DNA of 64,000 bases from Metallumcola ferriviriculae (GCF_035573695.1 NZ_CP121694.1:2084501-2148500); one strand, 5' to 3'; counted from the stretch's first letter, positions 30,681-41,658 are shown. A program made the numbers and translations. Notes: a model not told the origin generated them from the letters alone.

Positions 30681-30952
30681 TGATGGGTGGTGCCAAAAAA
30701 AAAGTACCCCTACGCATGTGTCTTGGTTGTCGGGAACGTAAGGACAAGCGAGAATTGGTACGGGTGGTTCGCTCGCCGGAAGGAGAAATTCATATCGATC
30801 CAAGTGGGAAACGACCAGGTCGAGGGGCATATGTATGCCCGGATAAAGCATGCCTTGCGAAAGCGATTAAAACCAAAGCCCTGGAAAGATCACTGGCTGG
30901 AGCCATCTCTGAAGAGGTCAGGCAGAAACTGTTAGAGGAAGTTTTAGGATGA
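30680..30952 (+). CDS. YlxR family RNA-binding protein
   Basis: 90 aa, DUF448. Contains RMCLGCRERKDKRELVRVVR and GKRPGRGAYVCPDKACL, the family's cysteine and RGAYVC signatures. YlxR-type proteins are nucleoid or RNase P associated in some Bacillota. ATG 30680 overlaps the nusA stop, with ATG 30683 as alternative. The end overlaps the next gene by four bases. Confidence 0.92.
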   Translation: MMGGAKKKVPLRMCLGCRERKDKRELVRVVRSPEGEIHIDPSGKRPGRGAYVCPDKACLAKAIKTKALERSLAGAISEEVRQKLLEEVLG

Positions 30953-31248
30953 GTAATCAGGTATTTGCGTTAATCGGTTTTGCGCAGAAAGCCGGTAAGG
31001 TGATATCCGGCGACCAGGTTTTACAAGATAAGTTAAAGAATGGCCGGGTGAAATTAATAATTATTGCTATTGATACGGCAGAGAACACTAAAGATAAGCT
31101 GTTGAACAACGCTGAAAGATTAGGCGTGCCATGGTGCGTTACCGGCACTAAAGTTCAGTTGGGTTTATCTATTGGAAAATCTCCCCGTTCGGCTTTGGGG
31201 ATTTTAGACCCCGGATTGGCTAGAAAAGTTTATCAATTAATGAATTAG
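30949..31248 (+). CDS. L7Ae/YlxQ family ribosomal-like protein
   Basis: 99 aa. Small L7Ae/L30e/Gadd45 fold: FALIGFAQKAGKVISGDQVLQDKLKNG and VPWCVTGTKVQLGLSIGK. Binds kink-turn RNA in related members; the role between nusA and infB is not settled. Overlaps ylxR as ATGA. Confidence 0.9.
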   Translation: MSNQVFALIGFAQKAGKVISGDQVLQDKLKNGRVKLIIIAIDTAENTKDKLLNNAERLGVPWCVTGTKVQLGLSIGKSPRSALGILDPGLARKVYQLMN

Positions 31249-31300
31249 GTTGGGAGTTGGTAGTGGAAACCATGGTCTAATATTAAGGGGGTAAGGATAA

Positions 31301-33385
31301 ATGACCAAAAAGAGAGTTTACGAGTTTGCTAAAGAATTAAAACTTGGCAGTAAACAGCTTATGAAATTGCTTAACGATTTGGATATAGATTACAAATCAC
31401 ATATGAGTTCTTTAAGCGACGAAGCAGTAAATAAAGTGAAGGATCATCTGAAAAAATTGGAACAGCCTCAAGATAAACAAAAAGAAGCAAATAGCAACAA
31501 AGTTAAAAGTGATGAGGAAAAGAAAAAGAAACTGCAGAAGAAGAATAAATCAAAAGACCAACGAAAAGGAAAAACTAAGGGAACCCAGCAGAATAACGCA
31601 GGGCCAAGGTCTCGGAAAAATGAAATAGTAAAAGCCAAAGTGGAAGAAATTGAAATCGGTGAGAGTATTTCTGTGCAGGAATATGCAAAACTTCTCGGTA
31701 TTGAGGCTACAGATGTAATAAAAAAATTGATTGGCCTAGGTGTTATGGCGACACTGAATAATGAAATCGATGCAGAGACAGCCCAAATTTTGGGTGCGGA
31801 ATATGGTGTTGAGACCAAAATAAAAGAACCAGAGAAACCAGAAGAACTTGAGGATATTGAGGACAAACCTGAAGAGTTGATAGAACGCCCACCGGTGGTA
31901 ACGGTAATGGGACACGTCGACCACGGTAAAACCTCATTGCTAGATGCAATCCGTGAAGAGAATGTCACAGCTACGGAAGCGGGAGGCATTACACAGCACA
32001 TTGGTGCTTACCAGGCGCAAATTAATGGAAGGAAGATTACTTTTTTGGATACGCCGGGTCATGAAGCGTTTACGGCAATGCGTGCCCGGGGTGCTCAAGC
32101 TACAGATATTGCCATATTAGTTGTGGCTGCAGATGATGGTGTCATGCCTCAAACAGTGGAAGCAATTAACCATGCCAAAGCAGCAGGAGTACCGGTTATT
32201 GTGGCAATTAATAAGATTGACAAACCGGATTCAAATCCGGATCGGGTGAAACAGGAGTTAACTGAACACGGCTTAGTATCCGAAGACTGGGGTGGAGAGA
32301 CTATCTGTGTGCCGGTCTCTGCAATACGTAAAGAAGGACTGGATACCTTGCTGGAGATGGTTCTTCTGGTGGCTGAAATGCAGGAAATCAAGGCTAACCC
32401 TGACCGGCCGGCCCGCGGTATTGTTATCGAAGCGGAATTGGATAAAGGTCGGGGCCCTGTTGCAACCATGCTTGTATTAAAAGGGACACTTAAGGTAGGT
32501 CAACCCCTTGTTGCGGGGTCAATTTTTGGTAAAGTCAGGGCGATGATGGATTACAAAGGACGAAGAATAAAAAGTGCAGGCCCTTCGGTTCCTGTAGAAG
32601 TGTTGGGGTTGTCTGATGTTCCCAATGCGGGTGATGTTTTTCAGGTTATGGATGAAAAGAAGGCTCGGGCAGTGGCGGGTGAAATACAAACGGTTAAGCG
32701 GGAAGAAGAGCTGCGGCGCTCCGGAAAAATCAGCCTTGATGAATTATTTAACAGTATGCAGGCTGGTGAAATCAAGGAATTAAACATCGTCATTAAAGGT
32801 GATGTTCAGGGTTCAGTTGAAGCTTTGGGACAATCATTGGAAAGACTGTCTACTGACGAAGTAAAAGTTAACATTATTCACAGTGGCGTAGGAGGCATCA
32901 GCGAAACTGACGTGATGTTAGCTACGGCATCAAATGGTATTATTATCGGTTTTAACGTACGACCCGATAATAATGCCAGAAAAGCTGCGGAAAAAGAAGA
33001 AATCGATATTCATGTCTACCGTGTCATTTATGAGGCGCTGGATGATGTGAAAGCGGCAATGACCGGTCTTCTTGACCCGGAGTTCAAAGAAGTGGTTTTG
33101 GGTCAAGCCAAAGTTCGCGCCACATTCAAGGTTCCTAAAGCTGGCACTATTGCCGGATGTTATGTTACTGACGGTAAAGTTACCAACAGTGCAAAAGTAA
33201 GGGTTATCAGAAATGGCGTTGTTGTGCACGAAGGCGCCATTGATTCCCTAAGGCGCTTTAAAGATGATGCCAAGGAAGTTATGCAGGGATATGAATGTGG
33301 TGTAGGTCTTGAAAATTATAATGATATAAAAGATGAGGACATTCTGGAGTTTTATACCTTTGTGGAAGTACAAAGAGAACTGTAG
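31301..33385 (+). CDS. infB: translation initiation factor IF-2
   Basis: 694 aa, a short IF-2. N-terminal [18 protein letters not shown] module, a lysine/glutamate-rich linker (about 55-110), a second IF2_N module, then the GTPase with GHVDHGKTS (about residue 204), DTPGHEAF and NKIDKP, and beta-barrel domains binding initiator fMet-tRNA. GGGGG-type ribosome site precedes ATG. Confidence 0.97.
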   Translation: MTKKRVYEFAKELKLGSKQLMKLLNDLDIDYKSHMSSLSDEAVNKVKDHLKKLEQPQDKQKEANSNKVKSDEEKKKKLQKKNKSKDQRKGKTKGTQQNNAGPRSRKNEIVKAKVEEIEIGESISVQEYAKLLGIEATDVIKKLIGLGVMATLNNEIDAETAQILGAEYGVETKIKEPEKPEELEDIEDKPEELIERPPVVTVMGHVDHGKTSLLDAIREENVTATEAGGITQHIGAYQAQINGRKITFLDTPGHEAFTAMRARGAQATDIAILVVAADDGVMPQTVEAINHAKAAGVPVIVAINKIDKPDSNPDRVKQELTEHGLVSEDWGGETICVPVSAIRKEGLDTLLEMVLLVAEMQEIKANPDRPARGIVIEAELDKGRGPVATMLVLKGTLKVGQPLVAGSIFGKVRAMMDYKGRRIKSAGPSVPVEVLGLSDVPNAGDVFQVMDEKKARAVAGEIQTVKREEELRRSGKISLDELFNSMQAGEIKELNIVIKGDVQGSVEALGQSLERLSTDEVKVNIIHSGVGGISETDVMLATASNGIIIGFNVRPDNNARKAAEKEEIDIHVYRVIYEALDDVKAAMTGLLDPEFKEVVLGQAKVRATFKVPKAGTIAGCYVTDGKVTNSAKVRVIRNGVVVHEGAIDSLRRFKDDAKEVMQGYECGVGLENYNDIKDEDILEFYTFVEVQREL

Positions 33386-33404
33386 AACCTTAGGGGGGTA
33401 GACT

Positions 33405-33764
33405 ATGTCTTCTCTGAGAGCAAACAGAGTAGCTGAACAAATGAAAAAGGAAATTGCTCAAATAATCAGAGATGAAGTAAAGGACCCGCGTATCGGATTT
33501 GTTACCGTCACGGGTGTGGAACTTTCCAAAGATTTACGGCATTCAAAAATATTTATCAGTATCCTAGAAACTGATAAAAACCGAGAAGATTCTTTAGCAG
33601 GATTGGAAAAAGCGACCAGTTTCATTCGCAGGGAATTAGGACAGCGCCTACAATTGCGTTACACACCTGAACTTGAATTTCGCTTTGACCATTCTATCGA
33701 ATACGGTGCCCATATTTCAAAATTGCTGTCGGAAGTAAAGAAACCCGAGGATGAAGATGCTTAA
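33405..33764 (+). CDS. rbfA: ribosome-binding factor A
   Basis: 119 aa. KH-like fold with RANRVAEQMKKEIAQIIRDEVKDPRIGFVTVTGVELSKDLRHSKIF. Late 30S maturation and cold adaptation factor. Its end overlaps the nrnA start by up to 14 bases. Confidence 0.96.
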   Translation: MSSLRANRVAEQMKKEIAQIIRDEVKDPRIGFVTVTGVELSKDLRHSKIFISILETDKNREDSLAGLEKATSFIRRELGQRLQLRYTPELEFRFDHSIEYGAHISKLLSEVKKPEDEDA

Positions 33765-34719
33765 TAAGATTGTTGCTGTGCTTAAGAAACATCAGAATAT
33801 TTTAATCACCTCGCACGTAATTCCCGACGGCGATAGTATAGGTTCTACCCTGGCGTTAGGATTAGCTTTGAAGTCGATGGGGAAAAATGTAATAATGGTT
33901 AATAATGACCCGGTGCCAGAAATGTATGGGTTTCTTTTTGGCAGTGATGAAATTAAGCAGTCATCGGAAATAGTGGACGTTCCCGCTTTATGTGTAGCTG
34001 TTGACTGCACCGGTTTGGAAAGAATTGGTGATGAACTTCAACAAATTATAATCAGACGCCAACCACAAGTTATTAACATTGACCATCATATAAGCAATAC
34101 CAATTTTGGCAGCTATAACGTTATTGACCCTGAGGCAGCGGCAGCTGGTGAAATGATCTACGATTTAATTGCTGCGATGGGAGTAGAGCTAAACATTCAT
34201 ATGGCCAATGCTTTATATGTAGCGCTAGCCACTGACACCGGGTCCTTCCAATATGGCAATACAAAGCAAAAAACTTTGGAAATCGCTTCGCTTTTGCTAG
34301 GTAAGGGCGTTAAGTCCGGTATTATAAATCAGACATTACATGAAAACCGATCTCTGACCAGTATTCGGCTGCTTGCAGCCGTTTTGCCGTCTCTTAACGT
34401 GAGTGAAGATGGTCAATTGGCTTATATGTGGGTTGATATAGAGACAATGCAGCGCTTGGGCGCTGATAGTGAACACTGTGAAGGTTTTGTTAATTACCCT
34501 AAGTCCATTAAAGGCGTAAAGATTGCTTTGTTTTTTCGTCAGATGGATAAACATACGGTTAAAGTTGCTTTGCGTTCCAAGGACGATTATGATGTAAACC
34601 GCATTGCCAGAGTCTTTGGTGGTGGAGGTCATGCAAAGGCAGCCGGGTGTTCGGTCAATGCTTCTTTGGATGAGGCTATTAGGCAAGTGGTGGGTTTTGT
34701 GAACAAAAAAATCAATTAG
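33751..34719 (+). CDS. nrnA: DHH/DHHA1 phosphoesterase (bifunctional oligoribonuclease/pAp phosphatase)
   Basis: 322 aa; ATG 33757 is an alternative start with better spacing to GAGG. Manganese-binding motifs HVIPDGDSIGS, VDCTG and the DHH signature NIDHHISNTNFG, with the DHHA1 glycine motif GGGGHAKAAGC at the C-terminus. Degrades nanoRNA and pAp. The rbfA-nrnA-truB order is standard in Bacillota. Confidence 0.94.
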   Translation: MKMLNKIVAVLKKHQNILITSHVIPDGDSIGSTLALGLALKSMGKNVIMVNNDPVPEMYGFLFGSDEIKQSSEIVDVPALCVAVDCTGLERIGDELQQIIIRRQPQVINIDHHISNTNFGSYNVIDPEAAAAGEMIYDLIAAMGVELNIHMANALYVALATDTGSFQYGNTKQKTLEIASLLLGKGVKSGIINQTLHENRSLTSIRLLAAVLPSLNVSEDGQLAYMWVDIETMQRLGADSEHCEGFVNYPKSIKGVKIALFFRQMDKHTVKVALRSKDDYDVNRIARVFGGGGHAKAAGCSVNASLDEAIRQVVGFVNKKIN

Positions 34720-34735
34720 ACTGCGGGTGGTTAGT

Positions 34736-35644
34736 TTGGATGGGTTTATTAACGTATTAAAGCCGCCGGGCATGTCTTCCCATGACGTAGTTGCCTGGGC
34801 CAGAAAAACTTTTCAACAGAAAAAAGTCGGGCATACAGGGACATTAGACCCAGGCGCTGCAGGGGTTTTGGTGTTGGCTATGGGTAAAGCCACCCGGTTA
34901 AGTGAATACGTTCTAAACCTGCAAAAGAGCTACCGCTGCTTGCTAAGATTAGGAGTGACCACTGATAGCGGAGACAGCTATGGTAACGTTATCTCTACAA
35001 GTCTAGTGAGGGATGTTAGTAATAAAGAAATTTCGCTGGTATTATCGCATTTTACGGGTGAGATTGAACAAATTCCACCTATGACATCCGCGATTAAGAT
35101 TAATGGAAAAAAATTATATGAACTTGCCAGAAAAGGGGAAACCGTTGCCCGAAAAAAAAGAAAAATAACTATTTTTAGTCTGGATTTTGTTCGCAGATCT
35201 ACGGATGGGGAAAAGAAAGATTTTTTTCTTGACGTAACTTGTTCAAAGGGCACATACATTCGTACACTTTGTGCTGATATTGGCTCAGCACTAGGGTGTG
35301 GTGGAATGATGCAGTTTTTGGTAAGGACAGCAGTCGGACCTTTTCTTTTAAAGGAAGCATTCTCATTAGATGAACTATCTAATATATCTTCGCATCCGAC
35401 ACAATTCTTATATCCCATGGATACTGCATTAAGGGACCTGCCCAAGGTAAGATTACCAGAAGAAAGAATAACCGTGAAGCTGCAAAACGGGGGAACTGCC
35501 CGTGTTTGCAGGGAATTTGAAGCAGGGGCAGGAACAGAAGTAGCTGTTTACGACCACTGCGACCAGTTTATTGCCATCGCAATTATAGAGGAAAGCAGTT
35601 CCGGGTCCACTATATTGAGGCCTAGGAAAGTATTATATCTTTGA
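34736..35644 (+). CDS. truB: tRNA pseudouridine(55) synthase TruB
   Basis: 302 aa from TTG 34736, giving the family-like start LDGFINVLKPPGMSSHDVV with GGGTGG five bases upstream; GTG 34727 would add three residues. The catalytic Asp is in GTLDPGAAGVL; SKGTYIRTLCADIGSALGCGG is the conserved C-terminal core motif. The last 70 residues form a PUA-like domain. Confidence 0.94.
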   Translation: MDGFINVLKPPGMSSHDVVAWARKTFQQKKVGHTGTLDPGAAGVLVLAMGKATRLSEYVLNLQKSYRCLLRLGVTTDSGDSYGNVISTSLVRDVSNKEISLVLSHFTGEIEQIPPMTSAIKINGKKLYELARKGETVARKKRKITIFSLDFVRRSTDGEKKDFFLDVTCSKGTYIRTLCADIGSALGCGGMMQFLVRTAVGPFLLKEAFSLDELSNISSHPTQFLYPMDTALRDLPKVRLPEERITVKLQNGGTARVCREFEAGAGTEVAVYDHCDQFIAIAIIEESSSGSTILRPRKVLYL

Positions 35645-35671
35645 TGATGTTTGTTAAGGAGAGGGCTATAG

Positions 35672-36622
35672 GTGGATTTAATCAAGATAAACCAAGAAAC
35701 CTATTTGACGCATCGTTCGGTTTTGGCCATCGGTAATTTCGATGGCGTACATTTGGGGCATAAGCAATTAATTTCTGAGGCAGTTAGCAAAGCCAGGCAA
35801 AAGGGAATTACTTCGGCTGTGCTAACTTTTCGTCCTCATCCCCGGCAGGTTTTAGTACCTGATGATTCTCCGGCGTTATTAACGGATGACGATCTTAAAC
35901 GCGCACTGATAAGTAGGCTGGAACCAGATATGCTGTTAGAGATACCCTTTACTAGTCAGTTTTCTAAGGTGTCGCCGGAACGGTTTGTTGAAGAATATTT
36001 GGTTTCCCGTTTCAAAGTAGCAGCAGTTTTTATCGGTTATAACTATTCATTTGGTGCCATGGGAAAAGGTACCTCTAAGATGCTTGAACAACTTGGGCAA
36101 TATTATGGTTTTTCTGTTTTCACGATTCCACCAGTTAAAGTGGACGGCCACGTGGTAAGCAGTTCGCTGGTTCGTGACCAGCTTATTAATGGAGATGTAC
36201 AACAAGCTAATGAATATTTGGGACATCCCTATATAATTAAAGGCATTGTTAAGGATGGAGAAAAAATGGGGCGGAAAATCGGTTTTCCGACTGCCAACAT
36301 TGACACTGACCGCATGCAAGTTATTATACCATCAGGCGTTTACATGGTAAGAGCGTACTGCTCTGATATTATTCGGACCGGGGTAATGAACATAGGTAAT
36401 TGCCCTACTTTTGACCGTGATAAAGTTAGTGTAGAAGTTCACTTGCTTGATTTTGAGGGAGATTTATACGGGCAGATAATGGAAGTAGAAGTGCTTCAAC
36501 GACTGCGAGGAGAACGTGCTTTCTCAGGTGTGGACCAGTTAGTGAGGCAAATCGGCAAAGATATTAGTCAGGTACGGCAAGTAATTAAAGATAACGTGAC
36601 ACTTTTAGACAATGGTTGCTAA
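35672..36622 (+). CDS. ribF: bifunctional riboflavin kinase/FAD synthetase
   Basis: 316 aa, GTG start after GGAGAGGG. N-terminal nucleotidyltransferase (AIGNFDGVHLGHKQLI, RPHP) makes FAD; C-terminal flavokinase (GRKIGFPTANID, PSGVYMV) makes FMN. This supports the flavoenzyme-rich acyl-CoA pathway downstream, though linkage to truB is general in bacteria. Confidence 0.95.
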   Translation: MDLIKINQETYLTHRSVLAIGNFDGVHLGHKQLISEAVSKARQKGITSAVLTFRPHPRQVLVPDDSPALLTDDDLKRALISRLEPDMLLEIPFTSQFSKVSPERFVEEYLVSRFKVAAVFIGYNYSFGAMGKGTSKMLEQLGQYYGFSVFTIPPVKVDGHVVSSSLVRDQLINGDVQQANEYLGHPYIIKGIVKDGEKMGRKIGFPTANIDTDRMQVIIPSGVYMVRAYCSDIIRTGVMNIGNCPTFDRDKVSVEVHLLDFEGDLYGQIMEVEVLQRLRGERAFSGVDQLVRQIGKDISQVRQVIKDNVTLLDNGC

Positions 36623-36644
36623 TTAACAAATTTTCTTTTATAAT
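36616..36644 (+). promoter_or_regulatory. putative promoter of rpsO
   Basis: TTGCTA (36616-36621), 17-base spacer, TATAAT (36639-36644). It starts within the ribF stop region and would give a leader of about 80 bases before rpsO. Confidence 0.6.
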
Positions 36645-36729
36645 AGGTTTTGAACCATTAACTAGGTTAATTGATTCCTCCGTCGATATACTTGGTTTAT
36701 GGCGATTATAAAAAAGGAGGTGAACTACC

Positions 36730-36999
36730 ATGTCAATTCCGCAGGATGGCAAACAACAAATCATTACCAAGTACAAGCTGCACGATAATGATACTGGTTC
36801 TCCTGAAGTACAAATCGCTATTCTTACTGAAAGAATTAACCATTTGACAGAACACTTGAAACAGCATAAAAAGGACCATCATTCTCGGCGTGGTTTATTG
36901 AAAATGGTAGGTAATCGTAGAGGTTTGCTCAATTATCTTAAGGATAATGATTTTGACCGCTACCGTAAGCTAATTGAATCTCTTGGACTGAGAAGGTAG
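36730..36999 (+). CDS. rpsO: 30S ribosomal protein S15
   Basis: 89 aa, canonical length. Contains [37 protein letters not shown]. Binds 16S rRNA early in platform assembly. AAGGAGGTGAACTACC precedes ATG. It has its own promoter and terminator. Confidence 0.97.
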   Translation: MSIPQDGKQQIITKYKLHDNDTGSPEVQIAILTERINHLTEHLKQHKKDHHSRRGLLKMVGNRRGLLNYLKDNDFDRYRKLIESLGLRR

Positions 37000-37026
37000 A
37001 GCGGATAAACCGCTCTTTTTTTTTTT
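36998..37026 (+). terminator. terminator after rpsO
   Basis: AGAGCGG (36998-37004) pairs with CCGCTCT (37010-37016), five-base loop, then ten T. The stem starts within the stop codon. Confidence 0.9.
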
Positions 37027-37198
37027 AGTAATCTGGTAAAACGCTTTGATAAGTGTGACGATGGGCTGCTTGAATTGAATGGATTCAGCATTATTTGGTA
37101 TTTTTTTCTGTATGGGAAGGAAATAATATAAAGGATGTGGAACTTGTCAAGGTTGACATTCGCTACAATAAGATGCTTTAAGGAGGTTTAAGTGTTTG

Positions 37199-39427
37199 AT
37201 GCAGGTAAATAACGAAGGATTAGTAAAAGCCCTAACTGTTGGTGGCCGTGAACTGACTATTGAAACTGGCCGCGTGGCCCAACAAGCTAGTGGTTCAGTA
37301 ATTGTACGTTACGGTGACACAGTGGTTTTGGTAACTGCTACGGGCTCTCAGGCACCCCGACAAGGTATGAGCTTTTTCCCACTGACAGTGGATTATGAGG
37401 AAAGAATGTATTCGGTAGGGAAGATACCGGGAGGTTTTATTAAGAGAGAGGGCCGCCCCAGTGAAAAGGCAACTTTAACTGCTAGGTTAATTGACCGCCC
37501 TATTAGACCGCTGTTTCCCAAGCACTATCGTAATGATGTACAAGTAGTTGCAACGGTAATGTCCGTTGACCAAGACAATGCACCAGATATTGCAGCAATG
37601 GTTGGGGCGTCGGCAGCACTTACTCTCTCGCACATACCATTCGAAGGACCTATAGCTGCGGTGGAAGTAGGTTTGGTTGACGGTGAGCTAGTGGTCAACC
37701 CTAACCTTAAAGAAGGTGAGGTTAGCAAGCTGCGGTTGGTAGTAGCCGGTACAGAGCATGGAGTCATGATGGTGGAAGCAAGGGCTAAAGAGGTAAGCGA
37801 AGAAACAGTGCTGGCAGCAATTGAGCGCGGGCATGAAGAAATCAAAAAGATAGTCCGGTTTATCAGTGAATTCCGTGAAGAAGCTTTAACACAAGGAATT
37901 GCAAAGGAAAAGCAGGTTTTTGAATACGAAGGTTTACCAGAACATTTGAGCGAAGAAATAGCAAGTAAATGTAGTGCTCCCTTAAATGATATGATTGAGG
38001 CCTGTTTTAGCTTAAAGAAACATAAGCGAGAGGAAAAAATGGCTGAAGTTAAAGGCAGCCTTAAAGAAAAATTGCTGGAAGAATATGCTGAAGCAATGGA
38101 AGAATTCTCGGATTTTGAAAGCAAACTATCAGACATAATAGGTTCAAAGGAAAAACATCTTCTCCGCGAAACCGGTATTAAAGAAGGAAAAAGAATTGAC
38201 GGGAGAAGTTTGGATGAAGTACGACCTATTTGGTGTGAAGTGGGCGTATTACCTCGTACCCACGGTTCCGGGTTGTTTACTCGGGGCGAGACCCAGGTAA
38301 TAAATATTGCCACACTAGGCGCCATCAGTGACGAACAAATGATTGATGGACTCGGGGTAGAAGAATCCAAGAGATATATGCACCACTATAATTTTCCACC
38401 CTACAGTGTGGGTGAAGCAAGACCCATGCGGGGACCAGGCCGAAGGGAAATCGGACATGGAGCCCTTGCAGAGAAGGCGCTGGAAGCAGTACTGCCCAGT
38501 GAAGAAGAGTTTCCATATACAATTCGACTAGTGTCGGAAGTTGTTTCCTCTAACGGGTCTACTTCTATGGCCAGTGTTTGTAGCAGTACGTTATCTCTGA
38601 TGGATTCAGGCGTACCTATTAAGGCGCCTGTTGCCGGTGTAGCTATGGGTCTGATGAAAGAAGAGGACCAAGTTGCGGTACTTACTGATATACAAGGTAT
38701 TGAGGATGCATTGGGAGACATGGATTTCAAGGTAGCCGGTACTCGTGATGGAATTACGGCCCTACAAATGGATATTAAGGTTGCCGGTATTAACATACCC
38801 ATTTTAAAACAAGCACTTGCCCAGGCCAAAGATGGCCGCATGTTTATACTGAATAAAATGGTTGAGACAATTGCTGCTCCCAGAGAACAATTGTCCCCGT
38901 ATGCCCCGAGCATTATTCGCATGCATATCCATCCTGATAAGATTAGAGATGTAATTGGTCCGGGCGGCAAAACCATTAAAAAGATTGTTGAAGAAACAGA
39001 TGTCAAAATTGACATTGAAGATGATGGTTCAGTGTTTATTGCTGCGATTGACCGTGAAGCAGGGGCAAACGCGACAAAAATTATTGAAGCTATTACTCAA
39101 GAAGTTGAAGTTGGTAAAATATATCTAGGTAAAGTTACTAAGGTGATGGATTTTGGTGCTTTTGTTGAAGTTCTCCCAGGTGTGCTGGGGATGCCTGGTA
39201 AAGAAGGTATGGTACACATTTCTCAATTAGCACCGGAACGAGTGGAAAAGGTGGAAGACATTGTTTCCGAAGGTGAAACGATTACCGTCAAGGCCATTAG
39301 TTTTGATCATCAAGGTAGATTAAAGTTATCCCGCAAAGAGGCATTGCCGGGTTACGAGGGCAAAAATAGCGGTGACCAGGGGAACCGTCGACGGAATGAC
39401 CGTGGACGTAACAACCGAAATAATTAA
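37199..39427 (+). CDS. pnp: polyribonucleotide nucleotidyltransferase
   Basis: 742 aa from ATG 37199; TTG 37196 is closer to AGGAGG (37181-37186) and cannot be excluded. Two RNase PH domains ([22 protein letters not shown]; the second around 320-540), a KH domain ([17 protein letters not shown]) and an S1 domain ([18 protein letters not shown]). The tail is Asn/Arg rich ([12 protein letters not shown]). 3'-5' phosphorolytic mRNA decay. A terminator follows. Confidence 0.96.
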   Translation: MQVNNEGLVKALTVGGRELTIETGRVAQQASGSVIVRYGDTVVLVTATGSQAPRQGMSFFPLTVDYEERMYSVGKIPGGFIKREGRPSEKATLTARLIDRPIRPLFPKHYRNDVQVVATVMSVDQDNAPDIAAMVGASAALTLSHIPFEGPIAAVEVGLVDGELVVNPNLKEGEVSKLRLVVAGTEHGVMMVEARAKEVSEETVLAAIERGHEEIKKIVRFISEFREEALTQGIAKEKQVFEYEGLPEHLSEEIASKCSAPLNDMIEACFSLKKHKREEKMAEVKGSLKEKLLEEYAEAMEEFSDFESKLSDIIGSKEKHLLRETGIKEGKRIDGRSLDEVRPIWCEVGVLPRTHGSGLFTRGETQVINIATLGAISDEQMIDGLGVEESKRYMHHYNFPPYSVGEARPMRGPGRREIGHGALAEKALEAVLPSEEEFPYTIRLVSEVVSSNGSTSMASVCSSTLSLMDSGVPIKAPVAGVAMGLMKEEDQVAVLTDIQGIEDALGDMDFKVAGTRDGITALQMDIKVAGINIPILKQALAQAKDGRMFILNKMVETIAAPREQLSPYAPSIIRMHIHPDKIRDVIGPGGKTIKKIVEETDVKIDIEDDGSVFIAAIDREAGANATKIIEAITQEVEVGKIYLGKVTKVMDFGAFVEVLPGVLGMPGKEGMVHISQLAPERVEKVEDIVSEGETITVKAISFDHQGRLKLSRKEALPGYEGKNSGDQGNRRRNDRGRNNRNN

Positions 39428-39433
39428 GAAAAG

Positions 39434-39467
39434 GACCATAAACGCAGGTGTTTATGGTCTTTTTTTT
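39434..39467 (+). terminator. terminator after pnp
   Basis: GACCATAAAC (39434-39443) pairs with GTTTATGGTC (39450-39459), six-base loop, followed by eight T. Confidence 0.93.
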
Positions 39468-39644
39468 AATTAGTCATGCTGCTGGAGGCATTAGTAGAGA
39501 AAGATGAAAATACAATTTCAGAGGAGTAGAAAGAATAGCAATTTTTGACAACGTGGGTTGTTAACGAGTCATGGATTAGCGGTCAAGACTTGCAAGCTGT
39601 CAATGGTAGATAACTGATTGTAAAGGTGAATTGACAGTATCCAA
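39468..39644. other. spacer between the pnp terminator and the regulator promoter region
   Basis: About 180 bases of mixed composition with no recognisable gene, repeat or structure. Confidence 0.4.
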
Positions 39645-39733
39645 CCGTTTACAGGCGGTTAAATACCATTCGCTATGTGTTTTATACCTCTCGCCAAATG
39701 GGTGTATGCTTTTTGTAAACGGTCCTATATAAT
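39645..39733 (+). promoter_or_regulatory. regulator promoter region with inverted CCGTTTACA/TGTAAACGG sites
   Basis: CCGTTTACA (39645-39653) and its exact complement TGTAAACGG (39714-39722) are 60 bases apart. The second copy ends five bases before a TATAAT (39728-39733), so it occupies the -35 position of a probable promoter. TGTATGC lies at 39703-39709. The half-site recurs upstream of the genes this regulator probably controls, suggesting autoregulation. Confidence 0.5.
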
Positions 39734-39784
39734 ATTAAATGAAATATTGGCTTGAAAATTCGTTCTATTCTGCGAGGTGTTTGC

Positions 39785-41518
39785 ATGGCATTAATCAAGG
39801 ATGATGTGGTTAAATCTTTGGATATAAAGAATGACCTAGTACTGGATTCTATGCATAATGGTGTGGTTGCGGTGGACGCCAACGGAATTATTGTGGTTTT
39901 CAATAAAACCCTTCAACGGATTTATGGTTATTGCGAAAGAAGGGTATTGGGCAGGCACATTGAAGAAATTATTCCATATACGGGTCTATTAAAAGTTTTG
40001 GAAACTGGCAAATCTCATATTGGCCGGAAATTTACTATTGGTGATGCTGTTTATTTAACCAATAGGACGCCAATTATTTCAAGAGGCAAAGTCATTGGTG
40101 TTATTGGAGTAATTCAAGAGATTACTGAACTGCAAAGTATTGTGGAAGAGTTGCAGATGGTAAAAGACTTAAAAGGAACAATGGAAACAATTATTGAAAC
40201 GGCATACGACGGCCTCATTGTAGTTAACCGTGAAGGTATTGTTACAATGGTAAATAATGCTTTTGCCAGTTTATTGGGGCGTTCCGCGCAGAGTGTCATG
40301 GGTAAACATATTACTGAAATTATGGAAAATACCCGTATGCATCTGGTGGTTAAGAATGGTCGTGCAGAAATTGGTGATTTGCAGCGAATCAACGGACAAG
40401 ATGTGGTGGTGATGCGTTTTCCTATTAAAAAGGACGGGCGTACCATCGGTGCGGTTGGGAAAATTATGTTTAAAGATGTTCATGACCTCAACGCATTGGC
40501 CCAAAAAATCAATTCTTTGCGTAGCGAGTTGGCTTATTATAAGGGTGAATTGCAGCGCTATCGGGGCGCTAAATATGGTCTAGAAAATATTATCGGTGAT
40601 TCTCGAGAAGTTAGTCGGCTTAAAGAAACGTTGGCAAAAGTAGCCCAAAGTACATCCACAGTCCTCATCACTGGCGAGACAGGTACTGGCAAGGAGTTAT
40701 TTGCTCACGCATTGCATTTAGAGAGTAATAGGCGATACGGTCCGTTTATTAAAGTTAACTGTGCTGCAATCCCTGAACAACTGTTAGAATCCGAACTATT
40801 TGGTTATATTGAAGGAGCATTCACGGGAGCTCGTAAGGATGGGCAGGTGGGCAAGTTTGAATTGGCTGACAAAGGGAGCATTTTCCTAGATGAAATTGGT
40901 GATATGTCTCTGCCGTTGCAGGCAAAACTGCTGCGGGTGCTGCAAGACAAGGAGATAGAACGATTAGGTGATGCCCGTACTCGTATGGTAGATGTAAGGG
41001 TTGTTGCCGCTACAAATAAAAATGTCGAAGAATTGATTAGAAAAGGAAAATTCCGCGAAGATCTATACTATCGTCTTAATGTAATCAGCTTAACCATACC
41101 ACCTTTGAGAGAACGGCATGACGATTTAAAGATACTGGTAAAACACTTCATTGATAAGTTTAATTTTGAATTTTCCATCCAGGTTAAGGGACTAACTGAA
41201 CAATGTTGGAAGGTCTTCCTACATCATCACTGGCCGGGTAACGTAAGGGAACTGGAAAATGTGTTGGAAAGAGCATTTAATGTAGTGGAAGGCGAAAACA
41301 TTAAGGCGAAAGATTTACCGATGTACTTACAGAAAGCTGGTCAATCCGGAAAAGTTATTGGTCAACATCAGTCCTTACAGGTACTGCTGGAGCAGACGGA
41401 AAAAGTTGCCATTAAAGAAGCGTTAGACTTAACCGCTGGTAACAAAGTGCAGGCGGCTAGTTTATTGGGAATATCCAGGGCTTGGCTTTATCAAAAAATC
41501 CAAAAGTATAGCTTATAG
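39785..41518 (+). CDS. sigma-54-dependent activator, PAS-PAS-AAA+-Fis
   Basis: 577 aa from ATG 39785 (GCGAGGTG upstream; an open frame reaches 39752). Two N-terminal PAS domains (about 20-110 and 135-230), then an AAA+ domain with Walker A GETGTGKE, the sigma-54 contact loop GAFTGA and Walker B IFLDEIGD, ending in a Fis-type helix-turn-helix (NKVQAASLLGISRAWLYQKI). There is no receiver domain, so the PAS domains probably sense the signal directly. It precedes the acyl-CoA synthetase, whose upstream region has a -24/-12 promoter, so it is the likely activator of the acyl-CoA cluster. It may bind TGTAAAC-type sites. Confidence 0.9.
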   Translation: MALIKDDVVKSLDIKNDLVLDSMHNGVVAVDANGIIVVFNKTLQRIYGYCERRVLGRHIEEIIPYTGLLKVLETGKSHIGRKFTIGDAVYLTNRTPIISRGKVIGVIGVIQEITELQSIVEELQMVKDLKGTMETIIETAYDGLIVVNREGIVTMVNNAFASLLGRSAQSVMGKHITEIMENTRMHLVVKNGRAEIGDLQRINGQDVVVMRFPIKKDGRTIGAVGKIMFKDVHDLNALAQKINSLRSELAYYKGELQRYRGAKYGLENIIGDSREVSRLKETLAKVAQSTSTVLITGETGTGKELFAHALHLESNRRYGPFIKVNCAAIPEQLLESELFGYIEGAFTGARKDGQVGKFELADKGSIFLDEIGDMSLPLQAKLLRVLQDKEIERLGDARTRMVDVRVVAATNKNVEELIRKGKFREDLYYRLNVISLTIPPLRERHDDLKILVKHFIDKFNFEFSIQVKGLTEQCWKVFLHHHWPGNVRELENVLERAFNVVEGENIKAKDLPMYLQKAGQSGKVIGQHQSLQVLLEQTEKVAIKEALDLTAGNKVQAASLLGISRAWLYQKIQKYSL

Positions 41519-41523
41519 CGAAC

Positions 41524-41548
41524 TGTAAACACTCAGAGACATGTATGC
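41524..41548 (+). promoter_or_regulatory. candidate activator-binding site upstream of the acyl-CoA synthetase
   Basis: TGTAAAC (41524-41530) and TGTATGC (41542-41548), both also found upstream of the regulator gene. They lie about 120 bases upstream of the -24/-12 element, a normal distance for a sigma-54 enhancer. Confidence 0.4.
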
Positions 41549-41658
41549 GAACATCTACACATTTTCACTTTTGCCCATAGAGTCGAAATTATTTTAAAAA
41601 ACGGGAAAAGACCTGGTGTTAACATAGTCGGGGCTGTCAACTCAAACTAAGTCCAAGT

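Noticed and set aside
31301-33385. Minus-strand open frames opposite infB, pnp and other genes (for example 37525-38370)
   Set aside because: They lie wholly opposite conserved genes, have no ribosome sites and show no recognisable domains.
37140-37198. Promoter of pnp with TTGACA at 37153
   Set aside because: The only -10-like hexamer (TACAAT at 37164) is five bases away, so the spacing is impossible; another promoter may exist but is not clear.
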